Source: Ancylobacter sp. WKF20 (GTDB lineage Bacteria; Pseudomonadota; Alphaproteobacteria; Rhizobiales; Xanthobacteraceae). Taken from it: 64,000 nucleotides of DNA. The position numbers and the translations under genes were made by a program. The notes under the pieces are model-generated. The model searched no databases. It saw only the letters and a program-made list of their open reading frames with translations, and had not been told where the DNA came from. Where the stretch lies: the NCBI RefSeq assembly GCF_029760895.1, contig NZ_CP121679.1, positions 4,012,001 to 4,076,000 of the forward strand, written 5' to 3'. Of the stretch, positions 1-11,416 are shown piece after piece. The first letter of the stretch is position 1; each line of letters begins with the position of its first letter.

Positions 1-551
1 GCCACGCAGGCCGCCCCGCCGACATCGGCGATGCGGGCGCCTTCGCGGATGAGTTTCTGCTCTTCCGCCGACTTGATGGTGCGCATCCACATGGAGGGCT
101 GGCTGATGTCGACGAATGCCACGCCGGGCAGCGCTTCCTCGAGCTGCCGCAGGAAATCGAGGCTCACCTGATCGAACTCGATGCCGATGCGGCGCGCGCC
201 CGGGGTGAGCTGGCGCACCGCGCGGTAGAAATTGTCCCGCCGCCAGTCGGTGTAGGTGATGTTGTCGCTGGCGCTGCGCCGCCAGGGCTGGCCGCCGTCG
301 ATGCCGGCGGAGATCGTCGTCGCCTTGTCGTGGTCGATCACCATGCCGTAGCGCCGACCGAACGAGCAGTAGAGCCAGCCGGAATAGTAGTTGATGCCGT
401 GATATGAGGTGAACAGCGCCGCATCGACATCGTTCTCCGCCATCCAGCCGCGCACGGCTGACTGCCGACGCTTCATTTCGGCATCGGAGAAGGGGGAGAA
501 TTCCTTCTCGCCATTATGCCATTGCATCACATGCAGCATGTCGTCGGTCAT
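1..551 (-). CDS. Creatinase (creatine amidinohydrolase), 5' part only
   Basis: Creatinase hydrolyses creatine to sarcosine and urea in the cytoplasm. The gene starts at 551 (ATG) and runs off the left edge, leaving about 183 residues. These are the N-terminal creatinase domain, with the stretches FTSYHGINYYSG, GGQPWRRSASDNITYTDW and IKSAEEQKLIREGARIADVG, which I recognise as close to Pseudomonas creatinase. The C-terminal pita-bread domain with the catalytic histidine lies outside the window, so activity cannot be judged. It diverges from glpD. Two symmetric elements (617-629 and 654-669) lie in its upstream region. The family call is firm from the first 180 residues; a prolidase-like relative is the less likely alternative. 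Confidence 0.88.
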   Translation of the reverse strand, partial: MTDDMLHVMQWHNGEKEFSPFSDAEMKRRQSAVRGWMAENDVDAALFTSYHGINYYSGWLYCSFGRRYGMVIDHDKATTISAGIDGGQPWRRSASDNITYTDWRRDNFYRAVRQLTPGARRIGIEFDQVSLDFLRQLEEALPGVAFVDISQPSMWMRTIKSAEEQKLIREGARIADVGGAACV

Positions 552-616
552 TGCAGCGCTCCAGCCTGGACGGGGTGTTGCGCGACGCTAACGGCGGACC
601 GGGCATAGGGGTAATT

Positions 617-629
617 TATTGGAGCAATA
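617..629. promoter_or_regulatory. Short inverted repeat TATTG-N3-CAATA
   Basis: Perfect 5-bp arms around GAG, in the AT-rich stretch about 65 bp upstream of the creatinase start. It could be an operator for a regulator of creatinase. Its function is inferred from position only. Confidence 0.35.
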
Positions 630-653
630 GGAGTATTTCGGAAATTTATACCG

Positions 654-669
654 CAGCCCGATCGGGCTG
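654..669. promoter_or_regulatory. 16-bp perfect palindrome CAGCCCGATCGGGCTG
   Basis: An uninterrupted 16-bp palindrome about 100 bp upstream of creatinase and 214 bp upstream of glpD. It has no T-tract and no loop, so it fits a dimeric regulator site better than a terminator. The regulator is not identified. Confidence 0.4.
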
Positions 670-759
670 TGTCTGATCCTATGTGCCTCGTTTCGGCACG
701 GCCGATGGCGCTCACTGCGTTGGCGCGCTTTGCCATGTTTTTGTTGCATTGCACCTAAA

Positions 760-778
760 CGAAAGTTCGATTCTTTCG
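760..778. promoter_or_regulatory. Putative GlpR (DeoR-family) operator CGAAAG-N7-CTTTCG
   Basis: A perfect inverted repeat with 6-bp arms (760-765 and 773-778); the spacer contains a further TTCGA. Another CGAAAG lies at 837-842, just ahead of the glpD ribosome-binding site. Repeated TTTCG-type units are typical of GlpR sites in front of glycerol operons. No glpR gene is in the window, so the regulator is inferred. Confidence 0.5.
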
Positions 779-882
779 GATTTTTGCCCGTTGCGGCTGC
801 GTGAGGTTTCAGTTAGCGTCAATATGAAGATAAAAACGAAAGCGCTCCTGACCTAAAGGAGCCAGGCCTTGGGAGACGCCGC

Positions 883-2433
883 GTGGACGCTCGCACGCTC
901 GATCCGCTTTATGACCTTGCCATCATCGGTGGCGGGATCAATGGCTGCGGCATTGCCCGCGACGCGGCCGGCCGCGGCGCGTCTGTCGTGCTGTTCGAGA
1001 AGGGCGATTTCGCCGGCGCGACCTCTTCCGCCTCGACCAAGTTGATCCATGGCGGCCTGCGCTATCTCGAGCATTACGAGTTCCGTCTGGTGCGCGAGGC
1101 GCTGATGGAACGCGAAGTGCTCTGGAAGATCGCGCCGCACATCATCTGGCCGCTGCGCTTCGTGCTGCCGCATCATAAGGGCCTGCGCCCGGCCTGGCTG
1201 CTGCGCCTCGGCCTGTTCATCTATGACCATCTGGGCGGCCGCAAGCTGCTGCCGGCCACCCGCACGCTGGACCTGACGCGCGACCCGACCGGCAAGCCGC
1301 TGCGCGAGGGCTATAGCCGCGGTTTCGAATATTCCGACTGCTGGGTCGAGGACAGCCGGCTCGTCGTGCTCAACGCGCTTGATGCCGCCGAGCGTGGCGC
1401 GGACATCCGGCCGCGCTGCCGGGTCGTCGGCGCGACGCGGGGCGCCGACCACTGGCAGATCGAGGTCGAGCAGGATGGCGAGCGCTCCACCGTCCGGGCG
1501 CGCGTTCTGGTGAACGCCGCCGGGCCGTGGGTGCATGAGGTGCTGGCGCAGGTCGTGCGGGTGAACTCGCCGGCCAATGTCCGCCTCGTGCAGGGCAGCC
1601 ACATCGTGGTGCCCAAGCTCTATGACCATGACCGCGCCTATATTTTCCAGAACGCGGACGGCCGTATCATCTTCGCCGTGCCCTATGAGCACGACTTCAC
1701 GCTGATCGGCACGACGGATCGCGATTTCGGCCAGACCCCGGCCCAGCCGGTCGCCAGCGCGGAGGAGATTTCCTATCTCTGCGCCGCCGCCAGCGAGTAT
1801 TTCCGCGCGCCGATCACCCCGGAACAGGTGGTGTGGACCTATTCCGGCGTGCGCCCGCTCTATGATGACGGTGCCTCCAAGGCGCAGGAAGCCACCCGCG
1901 ACTATGTGCTGGAGATGGAAGAGGGCGAGGGGCGCCCGCCCTTGCTGTCCGTCTTCGGCGGCAAGATCACCACCTATCGCCGCCTCGCCGAACACGCGCT
2001 GGAAAAGCTCGGGGCCTTCCTGCCCGGCGCCTCCAAAGTGTCCTGGACCGGCAAGGAGCCGCTGCCTGGCGGCGATTTCCCGGTGGGTGAGCCGGTGCGC
2101 ATCGTCGCACAGATCAAGCGCGCCCATCCCTGGCTCGACGAACGTCTGGCTCGCCGTCTGGTCGTTGCCTATGGCACGCGTGCCCTGCGTCTGCTTGACG
2201 GGACGCGCAGCGCGGCCGATCTCGGCCGGGTGTTCGGCGCCGATCTCACCGAGGCGGAGGTGCTTTACCTGATGCGTGAGGAATGGGCTCGCACCGCCGA
2301 GGATGTGCTCTGGCGCCGCTCCAAGCTGGGCCTGCGCTTCTCGGCCGAACAGATCGCCGCGCTCGATGAGTTCATGCGCGAGAAGGCGTCGCAGCGCCCG
2401 ATGACGGTCGCGGTGCAGGGAGGCCAGTCGTGA
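883..2433 (+). CDS. glpD: Aerobic glycerol-3-phosphate dehydrogenase
   Basis: A membrane-associated FAD enzyme that oxidises sn-glycerol-3-phosphate to dihydroxyacetone phosphate and passes electrons to quinone. The 516-residue protein has an N-terminal dinucleotide-binding motif (GGGING, residues 16-21), the family stretch TSSASTKLIHGGLRYLE and a C-terminal DAO-C region, all at normal length. Translation starts at GTG 883, with GGGAGA six bases upstream. It is the first gene of the glycerol operon and overlaps glpS by four bases (GTGA). Regulation by a GlpR-type repressor is suggested by the operator-like repeats upstream. Confidence 0.95.
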   Translation: MDARTLDPLYDLAIIGGGINGCGIARDAAGRGASVVLFEKGDFAGATSSASTKLIHGGLRYLEHYEFRLVREALMEREVLWKIAPHIIWPLRFVLPHHKGLRPAWLLRLGLFIYDHLGGRKLLPATRTLDLTRDPTGKPLREGYSRGFEYSDCWVEDSRLVVLNALDAAERGADIRPRCRVVGATRGADHWQIEVEQDGERSTVRARVLVNAAGPWVHEVLAQVVRVNSPANVRLVQGSHIVVPKLYDHDRAYIFQNADGRIIFAVPYEHDFTLIGTTDRDFGQTPAQPVASAEEISYLCAAASEYFRAPITPEQVVWTYSGVRPLYDDGASKAQEATRDYVLEMEEGEGRPPLLSVFGGKITTYRRLAEHALEKLGAFLPGASKVSWTGKEPLPGGDFPVGEPVRIVAQIKRAHPWLDERLARRLVVAYGTRALRLLDGTRSAADLGRVFGADLTEAEVLYLMREEWARTAEDVLWRRSKLGLRFSAEQIAALDEFMREKASQRPMTVAVQGGQS

Positions 2434-3554
2434 CGCTTCAGCTCGAGAATGTCAGCCGCGTCGTCGGCGGCGTCACCCATATCCGCGATGTGTCGCTCAA
2501 GCTGGAGCGCGGCAGCCTCAATGTGCTGCTCGGCGCCACGCTGTCCGGCAAGACCAGCCTGATGCGCCTGATGGCCGGCCTCGATGCGCCGACCTCGGGC
2601 CGCGTGCTGGTCGATGGTAAGGACGTCACCGGCTTCACCGTGAAGAAGCGCTCGGTGGCGATGGTCTACCAGCAGTTCATCAACTACCCCGCCTTGACGG
2701 TGTATGAGAACATCGCCTCGCCGCTGCGCGTGGCCGGCCTGCCCAAGGCGGAAATCGAGTCGCGTGTCGCCGAGGCGGCTCGGCTCCTGAAGCTCACGCC
2801 CTATCTGCAGCGCCGCCCGCTGGAAATGTCCGGCGGCCAGCAGCAGCGCTGTGCCATTGCCCGCGCGCTGGTGAAGCGCGCTGATCTCGTGTTGCTCGAC
2901 GAGCCGCTGGCCAATCTCGACTATAAGCTCCGCGAGGAACTGCGCGAAGAACTGCCGCGCATCTTCGCCTCGACCGGTGCGGTCTTCGTCTACGCGACGA
3001 CTGAACCCATGGAAGCGCTGCTGCTTGGCGGCAGCACGGCGACGCTGCTGGAGGGGCGCCTCACCCAGTTCGGCCTGACCGCCGAGGTCTATCGCCGTCC
3101 GAGCGACCTCGCCACTGCCGGCGTCTTCTCCGATCCGCCGCTGAACACACTCACCGCCACCAAAAGCGCGGGCGTGGTGCAGCTGGAGACCGGCGCGTCC
3201 ATCCCGGTCACCGGTGCCTTCGCCGAGGTGCCCGACGGCCGCTACACGATCGGCGTGCGCGCGCATCATCTGCAGGTTGAGGCGGGCGGCGAACATGACG
3301 GGCACGCGCAGAGCGCCGCCGCGGCGCCGGGCGCGCGCTTCCGCCTGCGCGCGGGCGTTACCGTCGCCGAGATCACCGGCTCGGAGACCTATCTGCACAT
3401 GGAGATGGGGCAGACGCCGCTGATCGCGCTTCTGCCGGGTATCCGGTCGCTGGAGCCGGGAGCGGCGGTCGATGTGCTCGTCGATCCCAACGAAATCCTT
3501 CTGTTCGATTCCACCGGCGCGCGCGCCGGCCGCGCTCTCGACGCGGCAGCCTGA
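2430..3554 (+). CDS. glpS: Glycerol ABC transporter ATPase GlpS
   Basis: One of two different ATPases of the GlpSTPQUV-type glycerol importer known from Rhizobium leguminosarum. The 374 residues contain Walker A GATLSGKTS, signature MSGGQQQR, Walker B LVLLDEP and a C-terminal TOBE-type regulatory region. The H-loop reads YATTEPMEA, so the usual switch histidine of YVTHD is absent. With GlpT, whose signature is degenerate, this predicts one canonical and one degenerate ATP site in the heterodimer. It starts at GTG 2430, overlapping the glpD stop, and is followed 12 bases later by glpT. Confidence 0.9.
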   Translation: MTLQLENVSRVVGGVTHIRDVSLKLERGSLNVLLGATLSGKTSLMRLMAGLDAPTSGRVLVDGKDVTGFTVKKRSVAMVYQQFINYPALTVYENIASPLRVAGLPKAEIESRVAEAARLLKLTPYLQRRPLEMSGGQQQRCAIARALVKRADLVLLDEPLANLDYKLREELREELPRIFASTGAVFVYATTEPMEALLLGGSTATLLEGRLTQFGLTAEVYRRPSDLATAGVFSDPPLNTLTATKSAGVVQLETGASIPVTGAFAEVPDGRYTIGVRAHHLQVEAGGEHDGHAQSAAAAPGARFRLRAGVTVAEITGSETYLHMEMGQTPLIALLPGIRSLEPGAAVDVLVDPNEILLFDSTGARAGRALDAAA

Positions 3555-3566
3555 CGGAGACGCGCG

Positions 3567-4660
3567 ATGGCCAGCATCACCCTCGACCATCTCGCCCATG
3601 CCTACCGGCCCAATCCGCAGGGCCCGCAGGACTATGCGCTGAAGGAAATCAATCACGTCTGGCGACAGGGCGGCGCCTATGCGCTGCTCGGGCCCTCGGG
3701 CTGCGGCAAGACCACGCTGCTCAACATCATCTCCGGGCTGGTGACGCCGACGAACGGGCGCATCCTGTTCGACGGGCGCGACGTGACTCATCTGCCGACC
3801 GAGGCGCGCAACATCGCTCAGGTGTTCCAGTTCCCCGTCGTCTACGACACGATGACGGTGCGCCAGAACCTTGCCTTTCCGCTCAAGAACCGCGGCGTGC
3901 CGCGTGCCGACATCGACCGGCGTGTCGAGGAAATCGCCAGCCGGCTCGACATGAGCGCCGTGCTCGACCGCAAGGCGCAGAACCTCACCGCCGACGCCAA
4001 GCAGAAGATCTCGCTCGGCCGTGGCCTCGTCCGCTCGGACGTCGCCGCCATCCTGTTCGACGAGCCGCTGACGGTCATCGACCCGCATCTGAAGTGGCAG
4101 CTGCGCTCCTCGCTGAAGGAACTGCACCGCGCGCTCGACCTCACCATGATCTACGTCACCCACGACCAGACGGAGGCGCTGACCTTCGCCGATACGGTGG
4201 TGGTGATGCATGATGGCGCGGTGGTGCAGACCGGCACGCCGGAAGAACTGTTCATCCGCCCCGCCCACACCTTCGTCGGCCACTTCATTGGCTCGCCTGG
4301 CATGAATGTGTTGGCGGCCTCCGTCGAGGGCCGCACCGCCCGCATCGGTGGGGCGCAGGGCGTCACCGTCGATCTCGCCCGTGCCTACCCGGCCCTGCCG
4401 GTGGGGGCGAAGATCGAGCTCGGCGTGCGGCCGGAATTCGCCCATCTCGCCCCGGCGGGGACGGGTCTGCCGGTCAGCGTGACGCGCATCGACGATCTCG
4501 GCCGCACGCGCATCGCCCGTGTGGAGATCGCCGGCCTTCCCGCTGCCGTGCGGGTGCCGGAGGGCGTGAGCCCCACCGGCGCGGAAGCCGGGCTCATTCT
4601 CGATCCGCAGCAGGTCCACATCTATGCCGACGGCGCTCTGGTCGCGGGCGAAGGGGGCGC

Positions 4661-4664
<4 letters not shown>
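3567..4664 (+). CDS. glpT: Glycerol ABC transporter ATPase GlpT
   Basis: The second ATPase of the glycerol importer, 365 residues. Walker A (GPSGCGKTT), Walker B (AAILFDEP) and the H-loop (YVTHDQTEA) are canonical, but the signature motif reads LTADAKQ in place of LSGGQ. GlpT therefore offers a good Walker/H half-site but a poor signature half-site, the reverse of GlpS. The C-terminal third is a TOBE-like domain, as in sugar-importer ATPases. The last four bases overlap the start of glpP (ATGA). It is unrelated to E. coli GlpT, the glycerol-3-phosphate antiporter, despite the shared symbol. Confidence 0.9.
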
Positions 4665-6372
<1,708 letters not shown>

Positions 6373-6382
6373 GGAGGCCGGC

Positions 6383-6688
6383 ATGGACGATTTCAGCACC
6401 CGCCTCACTGAAAACACCGCCTGGATGGCGTGGACCTGGCAAACCGGCGTGTTCTTCGCGCTGATCGCCACGGTGCTCATCATCTTCACCGTGATCGCGG
6501 TGTGGCGGCCGGAGCGTGCCCGTGTCGGCGTGCTCCGCATTCCCACCACGCGCGGCGACCGGCTGTTCATCACGCTGCTCGGCAGCGCCTTCATCAATCT
6601 CGCCTGGCTCGCCCTGGTGGGGCCCGAACTCGGCTGGGCGCTCGCGCTCTGCCTTGTCTACGCACTGGCGGTGTTCCGCCTCGTGTGA
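6383..6688 (+). CDS. glpU: Small membrane protein GlpU (DUF2160 type)
   Basis: A 101-residue protein with two or three hydrophobic helices (about residues 20-40, 60-75 and 78-98). Proteins of this size and position occur in rhizobial-type glycerol transporter operons as glpU (DUF2160). The biochemical role is unknown; an accessory or stabilising subunit of the permease is an inference from its invariant location between permease and binding-protein genes. GAGG lies just upstream of ATG 6383. Confidence 0.8.
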   Translation: MDDFSTRLTENTAWMAWTWQTGVFFALIATVLIIFTVIAVWRPERARVGVLRIPTTRGDRLFITLLGSAFINLAWLALVGPELGWALALCLVYALAVFRLV

Positions 6689-6742
6689 CGCTCGCAAAGC
6701 GGCGGTAGGCCGCGACATTCTCGAATGAGACGGGAGGAAGCC

Positions 6743-8515
6743 ATGAAGACGAAGACACGCCGAACGAGACTGATGGTGGCGGCCAGCGCGCTGGCGCTGC
6801 TGGCCTTTGCCGCGCCGGTGCTTGTGTCATCCGCGCGTGCGGATGAGGCGGCGGCGAAGAAGTGGATCGATGCGGAATTCCAGCCCTCGACGCTGTCCAA
6901 GGACGAGCAGCTGAAGGAACTCCAGTGGTTCATCAAGGCTGCCGAGCCCTTCAAGGGCATGGAGATCAACGTCGTCTCCGAGACCATCACCACGCATGAA
7001 TACGAGGCCAAGGTCCTCGCCAAGGCGTTCTCCGAGATCACCGGGATCAAGCTCACCCACGACCTCATCCAGGAAGGTGACGTGGTCGAGAAGATCCAGA
7101 CCCAGATGCAGTCGGGCAAGAACATCTACGATGCGTGGGTGAACGATTCCGACCTCATCGGCACGCATTTCCGCTACAAGCAGGCCGTGCCGCTGACCGA
7201 CTGGATGGCTGGCGAGGGCAAGGACGTCACCTCCCCGACGCTCGACCTCAAGGACTTCATCGGCCTCAGCTTCACCACGGCGCCGGACGGCAAGCTCTAC
7301 CAGCTGCCCGACCAGCAGTTCGCCAACCTCTACTGGTTCCGCTACGACTGGTTCACCAACCCGGACTACAAGGCCCGCTTCAAGGCCAAGTACGGCTATG
7401 AGCTCGGCGTGCCGGTGAACTGGTCGGCCTATGAGGACATCGCCGACTTCTTCACCAACGATGTGAAGGAGATCGACGGCGTCAAGGTCTATGGCAACAT
7501 GGACTACGGCAAGAAGGACCCCTCGCTCGGCTGGCGCTTCACCGATGCGTGGCTGTCCATGGCCGGCAATGGCGATCGCGGCCTGCCGAACGGCAAGCCG
7601 GTCGACGAATGGGGCATCCGCATGGAAGGCTGCCGCCCGACCGGCTCCTCGGTGGAGCGCGGTGGCGACACCAACGGCCCGGCGGCGGTCTATTCGATCG
7701 TCAAGTATATCGAGTGGCTGAAGAAGTACACGCCGCCACAGGCGCTCGGCATGACCTTCTCCGAGGCCGGCCCGGTGCCGGCGCAGGGCACCATCGCCCA
7801 GCAGATGTTCTGGTACACCGCCTTCACCGCCGACATGGTGAAGCCCGGCCTGCCGGTGATGAACGCCGACGGCACGCCGAAGTGGCGCATGGCCCCCTCG
7901 CCGAAGGGCGCCTACTGGAAGGACGGCATGAAGCTCGGCTACCAGGATGTGGGTTCCTGGACGCTGCTCAAGTCCACCCCGGTGGACCGGCGCAAGGCGG
8001 CCTGGCTCTATGCGCAGTTCGTGACGTCGAAGACCGTGTCGCTGAAGAAGAGCATGGTGGGCCTGACCTTCATCCGCGAGAGCGATATCTGGTCGCCGGC
8101 GATGACCGAGCGGGCGCCCAAGCTCGGCGGCCTCGTCGAGTTCTACCGCTCGCCGGCCCGCGTGCAGTGGTCGCCGACCGGCTCGAACGTGCCGGACTAC
8201 CCCAAGCTCGCGCAGCTCTGGTGGCAGAACATCGGTGACGCGTCCTCGGGTGCCAAGACCCCGCAGGCGGCGATGGACGCGCTGGCGGCGGCGCAGGACT
8301 CGGTGATGGAGCGCCTGGAGCGTTCCGGCGTGCAGGGCGAGTGCGGCCCGAAGCTGAACGCCAAGAAGCCGATGGAGTACTGGGTCGAGCTCGCCAAGAA
8401 GGAAGGCAACCTCGCCCCGCAGCCCAAGCTCGCCAACGAAAAGCCCAAGGGCGAGACCATCGACTACGACGCCCTCATCAAGTCCTGGCCCGCAACACCC
8501 CCGACCAAGAACTGA
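6743..8515 (+). CDS. glpV: Glycerol ABC transporter periplasmic binding protein GlpV
   Basis: The extracellular solute-binding subunit, 590 residues, with a cleavable signal peptide (hydrophobic core about residues 10-28, followed by SARADEAAA). It is longer than typical sugar-binding proteins, as expected for this glycerol family. ATG 6743 is preferred over the in-frame ATG 6725 because GGGAGG (6732-6737) sits six bases before it and inside the longer alternative. The gene ends ahead of a strong hairpin (8534-8561) that separates it from glpK and may stabilise the upstream message for this abundant subunit. Confidence 0.9.
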   Translation: MKTKTRRTRLMVAASALALLAFAAPVLVSSARADEAAAKKWIDAEFQPSTLSKDEQLKELQWFIKAAEPFKGMEINVVSETITTHEYEAKVLAKAFSEITGIKLTHDLIQEGDVVEKIQTQMQSGKNIYDAWVNDSDLIGTHFRYKQAVPLTDWMAGEGKDVTSPTLDLKDFIGLSFTTAPDGKLYQLPDQQFANLYWFRYDWFTNPDYKARFKAKYGYELGVPVNWSAYEDIADFFTNDVKEIDGVKVYGNMDYGKKDPSLGWRFTDAWLSMAGNGDRGLPNGKPVDEWGIRMEGCRPTGSSVERGGDTNGPAAVYSIVKYIEWLKKYTPPQALGMTFSEAGPVPAQGTIAQQMFWYTAFTADMVKPGLPVMNADGTPKWRMAPSPKGAYWKDGMKLGYQDVGSWTLLKSTPVDRRKAAWLYAQFVTSKTVSLKKSMVGLTFIRESDIWSPAMTERAPKLGGLVEFYRSPARVQWSPTGSNVPDYPKLAQLWWQNIGDASSGAKTPQAAMDALAAAQDSVMERLERSGVQGECGPKLNAKKPMEYWVELAKKEGNLAPQPKLANEKPKGETIDYDALIKSWPATPPTKN

Positions 8516-8533
8516 GCGTCCTGACGTGACGTA

Positions 8534-8561
8534 CGCCCTCTCCCCGCATGGGGAGAGGGCG
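8534..8561 (+). terminator. Intercistronic hairpin between glpV and glpK
   Basis: Twelve-base perfect arms (8534-8545 and 8550-8561) around a GCAT loop, with no T-tract. A second small hairpin follows at about 8563-8578. It could be a partial terminator or an RNase barrier lowering glpK relative to glpV; the sequence does not decide between them. Confidence 0.55.
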
Positions 8562-8706
8562 CTGCCTTTTAGGGCAGGCTCTCCCGCGACTTTTCCTTCC
8601 GATCATGGCAGATGGTGCCGCCCTGCGTGCCGGCCCGCTTGCTGCCGCCCCTTGAGCGCCGGCAGGCGCCGGGCTCCGATGCGCCCGCAGCCTTCGAGGT
8701 GACGTC

Positions 8707-10212
8707 ATGAGTTCCTATCTGCTTGCGATCGACCAGGGCACCACCTCCTCGCGTGCCATCCTGTTTCGGCCCGACACCTCCATCGCCGCCATGGCGCAGC
8801 AGGAGTTTCCCCAGCATTTCCCGGCCTCTGGCTGGGTCGAGCATGAGGCGGAGGATCTCTGGCAGACCACACTCGCCACCTGCCGCGAGGCCATCGCCAA
8901 GGCGGGCGCCAGCGCCGCCGACATCGCCTCCATCGGCATCACCAATCAGCGCGAGACCACCGTTGTGTGGGACCGCCGCACCGGCACGGCGATCTACCGC
9001 GCCATTGTCTGGCAGGACCGCCGCACCGCCGAACTCTGCGCCAAGCTGCGCGCCGAAGGGCATGAGCCCATGGTGAGCGAGCGCACCGGCCTCATCCTCG
9101 ATCCCTATTTCTCCGGCACTAAGATCAGCTGGATCCTCGACCATGTGCCGGGCGCGCGTGCGCGCGCTGAGCGGGGCGAGCTCGCTTTCGGCACGGTTGA
9201 TTCCTGGCTCTTGTGGAAGCTCACCGGCGGCGAGGTCCACGCGACCGATGCGACCAATGCCGCGCGCACGCTGCTGTTCAACATCCGCACCGGGGAGTGG
9301 GACGAGGACATGCTGGCGCTCTTGCGTGTGCCGCGTTCCATCCTGCCGGAGGTGAAGGATTCCGCCGCCGCCTTCGGCACCACGCGGCCGGAATTCTTCG
9401 GCGGCGCCATCGCCATTGGCGGCATCGCCGGCGACCAGCAGGCGGCGACCGTCGGTCAGGCCTGTTTCCAGCCGGGCATGATCAAGTCGACCTATGGCAC
9501 GGGCTGCTTCGTGCTGCTCAACACCGGCGACACGCCGGTCGCCTCGTCCAACCGGCTGCTCACCACCATCGCCTATCAGATCGCCGGCAAGCGGACCTAT
9601 GCCCTTGAAGGATCTATCTTTGTTGCCGGCGCGGCGGTGCAGTGGCTGCGCGATGGGCTCGGCATCATCGGCACCTCGGCCGAGAGCGAGGCGCTGGCCG
9701 AGACTGCCGATCCGGCGCAGCAGATCTATCTCGTGCCGGCCTTTGTCGGCCTCGGCGCGCCGCACTGGAATCCGGATGTGCGCGGCGCGATCTTCGGCCT
9801 GACGCGCGCCACCACGCGGGCGGAGTTTGCGCTCGCGGCGCTGGAAAGTGTTTGTTATCAGACCTCTGACCTGCTGGAAGCGATGCGCGCCGACTGGAAA
9901 CAGGCGAGCGGCAAGGCGTCGGCGCGGGCGACCGTGCTGCGCGTCGATGGCGGGATGGCGGCCTCAAATCTCGCCATGCAGCGCCTCTCCGACCTGCTCG
10001 CGGCGCCGGTCGACCGGCCGGTGGTGCGCGAGACGACGGCGCTGGGCGCGGCCTATCTCGCTGGTTTTCAAGCCGGAATCCTGCCGGCGCCGGAGCGCTT
10101 CGCCGATAGCTGGCGGCTCGACCGGCGTTTCATGCCGACCATGGCGCCGGAGACCCGCACCGCCAAGCTCGCCGGCTGGCAGGACGCGGTGCGCCGCCTG
10201 ACGATGCCCTGA
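8707..10212 (+). CDS. glpK: Glycerol kinase
   Basis: Phosphorylates imported glycerol to sn-glycerol-3-phosphate using ATP, trapping it for GlpD. The 501-residue FGGY-family protein has the N-terminal phosphate-binding stretch [12 protein letters not shown], the family signature region around [14 protein letters not shown], and the C-terminal [12 protein letters not shown]. Length is normal. The ATG at 8707 has only a weak ribosome-binding site. It is the last gene of the glycerol operon, about 190 bases after glpV and past a hairpin. Confidence 0.95.
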   Translation: MSSYLLAIDQGTTSSRAILFRPDTSIAAMAQQEFPQHFPASGWVEHEAEDLWQTTLATCREAIAKAGASAADIASIGITNQRETTVVWDRRTGTAIYRAIVWQDRRTAELCAKLRAEGHEPMVSERTGLILDPYFSGTKISWILDHVPGARARAERGELAFGTVDSWLLWKLTGGEVHATDATNAARTLLFNIRTGEWDEDMLALLRVPRSILPEVKDSAAAFGTTRPEFFGGAIAIGGIAGDQQAATVGQACFQPGMIKSTYGTGCFVLLNTGDTPVASSNRLLTTIAYQIAGKRTYALEGSIFVAGAAVQWLRDGLGIIGTSAESEALAETADPAQQIYLVPAFVGLGAPHWNPDVRGAIFGLTRATTRAEFALAALESVCYQTSDLLEAMRADWKQASGKASARATVLRVDGGMAASNLAMQRLSDLLAAPVDRPVVRETTALGAAYLAGFQAGILPAPERFADSWRLDRRFMPTMAPETRTAKLAGWQDAVRRLTMP

Positions 10213-10238
10213 TGACGGGTTTTCACCGCCCACGGGGC

Positions 10239-10272
10239 GGTGGAGTGTCAGTGCAGTGAGGTGGAGTGTCAG
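10239..10272. repeat. 13-bp direct repeat GGTGGAGTGTCAG
   Basis: Two perfect copies (10239-10251 and 10260-10272) spaced 21 bp apart, two helical turns, in the gap between glpK and glutaminase. The spacing would suit tandem regulator binding, but nothing identifies a protein. The rest of the 216-base gap holds no gene that I can support. Confidence 0.4.
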
Positions 10273-10428
10273 GCCAGTGTGTGCGGATGCGGCCGCGCTG
10301 TCTGGCGCGTCGCGCCGACGGCATGCGGGCTGGCGGTTGCGGCGCGGCTTGGCTATTGCAAGGGCGGATTGACGTCCGCCGCCCTTGCCCGAATCCCTGC
10401 CGACCCCTGCCAAGGAATCCCCCCGCCC

Positions 10429-11355
10429 GTGCCCGACCTCGCCCAGACCGTCCGTGAGATCGCTGAGGAGATGCGCGCCCGCCCTGATCGCGGCGAGGTG
10501 GCGACCTATATCCCCGAGCTCGCCACTGTCGATCCCGCGGCCTTCGGCATCGCCGTGGTGGACGCGGATGGGCAGGTTGCGGCGGGCGGCGATTGCGACG
10601 TGCCGTTCTCCATCCAGAGTGTCTCCAAGGTCTTCACCCTCACCTTGGCGCTGGGCAAGATCGGCGACCGGCTGTGGCGGCGGGTCGGGCGCGAGCCGTC
10701 GGGCAGCCCGTTCAACTCTATCGTCCAGCTCGAGGCCGAGCACGGCGTGCCGCGCAACCCCTTCATCAATGCCGGCGCTATCGCCGTCACCGACGCCATC
10801 CTCTCCGGCCACCAGCCGCGCGAGGCGCTGGGCGAGATCCTGCGCTTCCTGCATTTCGTGGCGGAGGACACCAACATCTCCATCGACGACAAGGTGGCGG
10901 CGTCCGAGCAGCGCACCGGCTTCCGCAACCGGGCGCTGGCCAATTACATGAAGGCCTTCGGTGTTCTGGAGAATCCGGTCGACTACACGTTGGGCGTGTA
11001 TTTCCATCATTGCGCGATCGCGATGACCTGCCGCCAGCTCGCCATGGCCGGGCGGTTCCTCGCCCATGGCGGGCGCAACCCGTCGACCGGCTATTCGGTG
11101 GTGTCGCCGGAGCGGGCGCGGCGCATCAATGCGGTGATGCTGACCTGCGGCCATTATGACGGCTCGGGCGAGTTCGCCTATCGCGTCGGCCTGCCGGGCA
11201 AGAGCGGGGTGGGCGGGGGCATTCTGGCGGTGGCGCCGCGCCGGGCATCGATCGCGGTATGGTCGCCGGGGCTGGACGCCAGCGGCAATTCCCATCTCGG
11301 GCGCATCGCGCTGGAATTGCTGACGCAGCGCATGGGCTGGTCGATCTTCGGCTGA
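10429..11355 (+). CDS. glsA: Glutaminase
   Basis: Hydrolyses L-glutamine to glutamate and ammonia in the cytoplasm. The protein is of the beta-lactamase-like glutaminase family, with the catalytic Ser-x-x-Lys motif (Ser64 and Lys67 in IQSVSKVF) and the family stretches NPFINAGAI and [10 protein letters not shown] chose GTG 10429, which gives 308 residues, the usual family length; AAGGA lies 12 bases upstream. A longer frame back to 10240 adds a cysteine- and arginine-rich segment unlike the family and was not used. It has no evident operon partner. Confidence 0.92.
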   Translation: MPDLAQTVREIAEEMRARPDRGEVATYIPELATVDPAAFGIAVVDADGQVAAGGDCDVPFSIQSVSKVFTLTLALGKIGDRLWRRVGREPSGSPFNSIVQLEAEHGVPRNPFINAGAIAVTDAILSGHQPREALGEILRFLHFVAEDTNISIDDKVAASEQRTGFRNRALANYMKAFGVLENPVDYTLGVYFHHCAIAMTCRQLAMAGRFLAHGGRNPSTGYSVVSPERARRINAVMLTCGHYDGSGEFAYRVGLPGKSGVGGGILAVAPRRASIAVWSPGLDASGNSHLGRIALELLTQRMGWSIFG

Positions 11356-11416
11356 GCCGTTCGGTGGCCGCCGTCATCACACGGCGCGTCAGAAACCACG
11401 GCACGTCAGAAACAAA

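Larger units (their letters stand above)
552..882. promoter_or_regulatory. Divergent intergenic region, creatinase / glpD
   Basis: This 331-base gap holds no convincing gene. It is more AT-rich than its surroundings and contains four symmetric or repeated elements, annotated separately, so it probably carries the promoters of both flanking genes. The glpD ribosome-binding site GGGAGA is at 871-876. I could not assign -35/-10 hexamers with confidence. Confidence 0.6.

Noticed and set aside
2265..4619. A 784-codon minus-strand open frame opposite glpS and glpT
   Set aside because: Same compositional artefact; the plus-strand proteins carry all the ABC motifs.
8534..8578. Mobile repeat or transcription end of the glycerol operon
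   Set aside because: The hairpin lacks a T-tract and glpK follows on the same strand; an intercistronic element is a better fit.
10240..10428. A 63-residue N-terminal extension of glutaminase
   Set aside because: The sequence is unlike the family and the GTG at 10429 gives the expected length.
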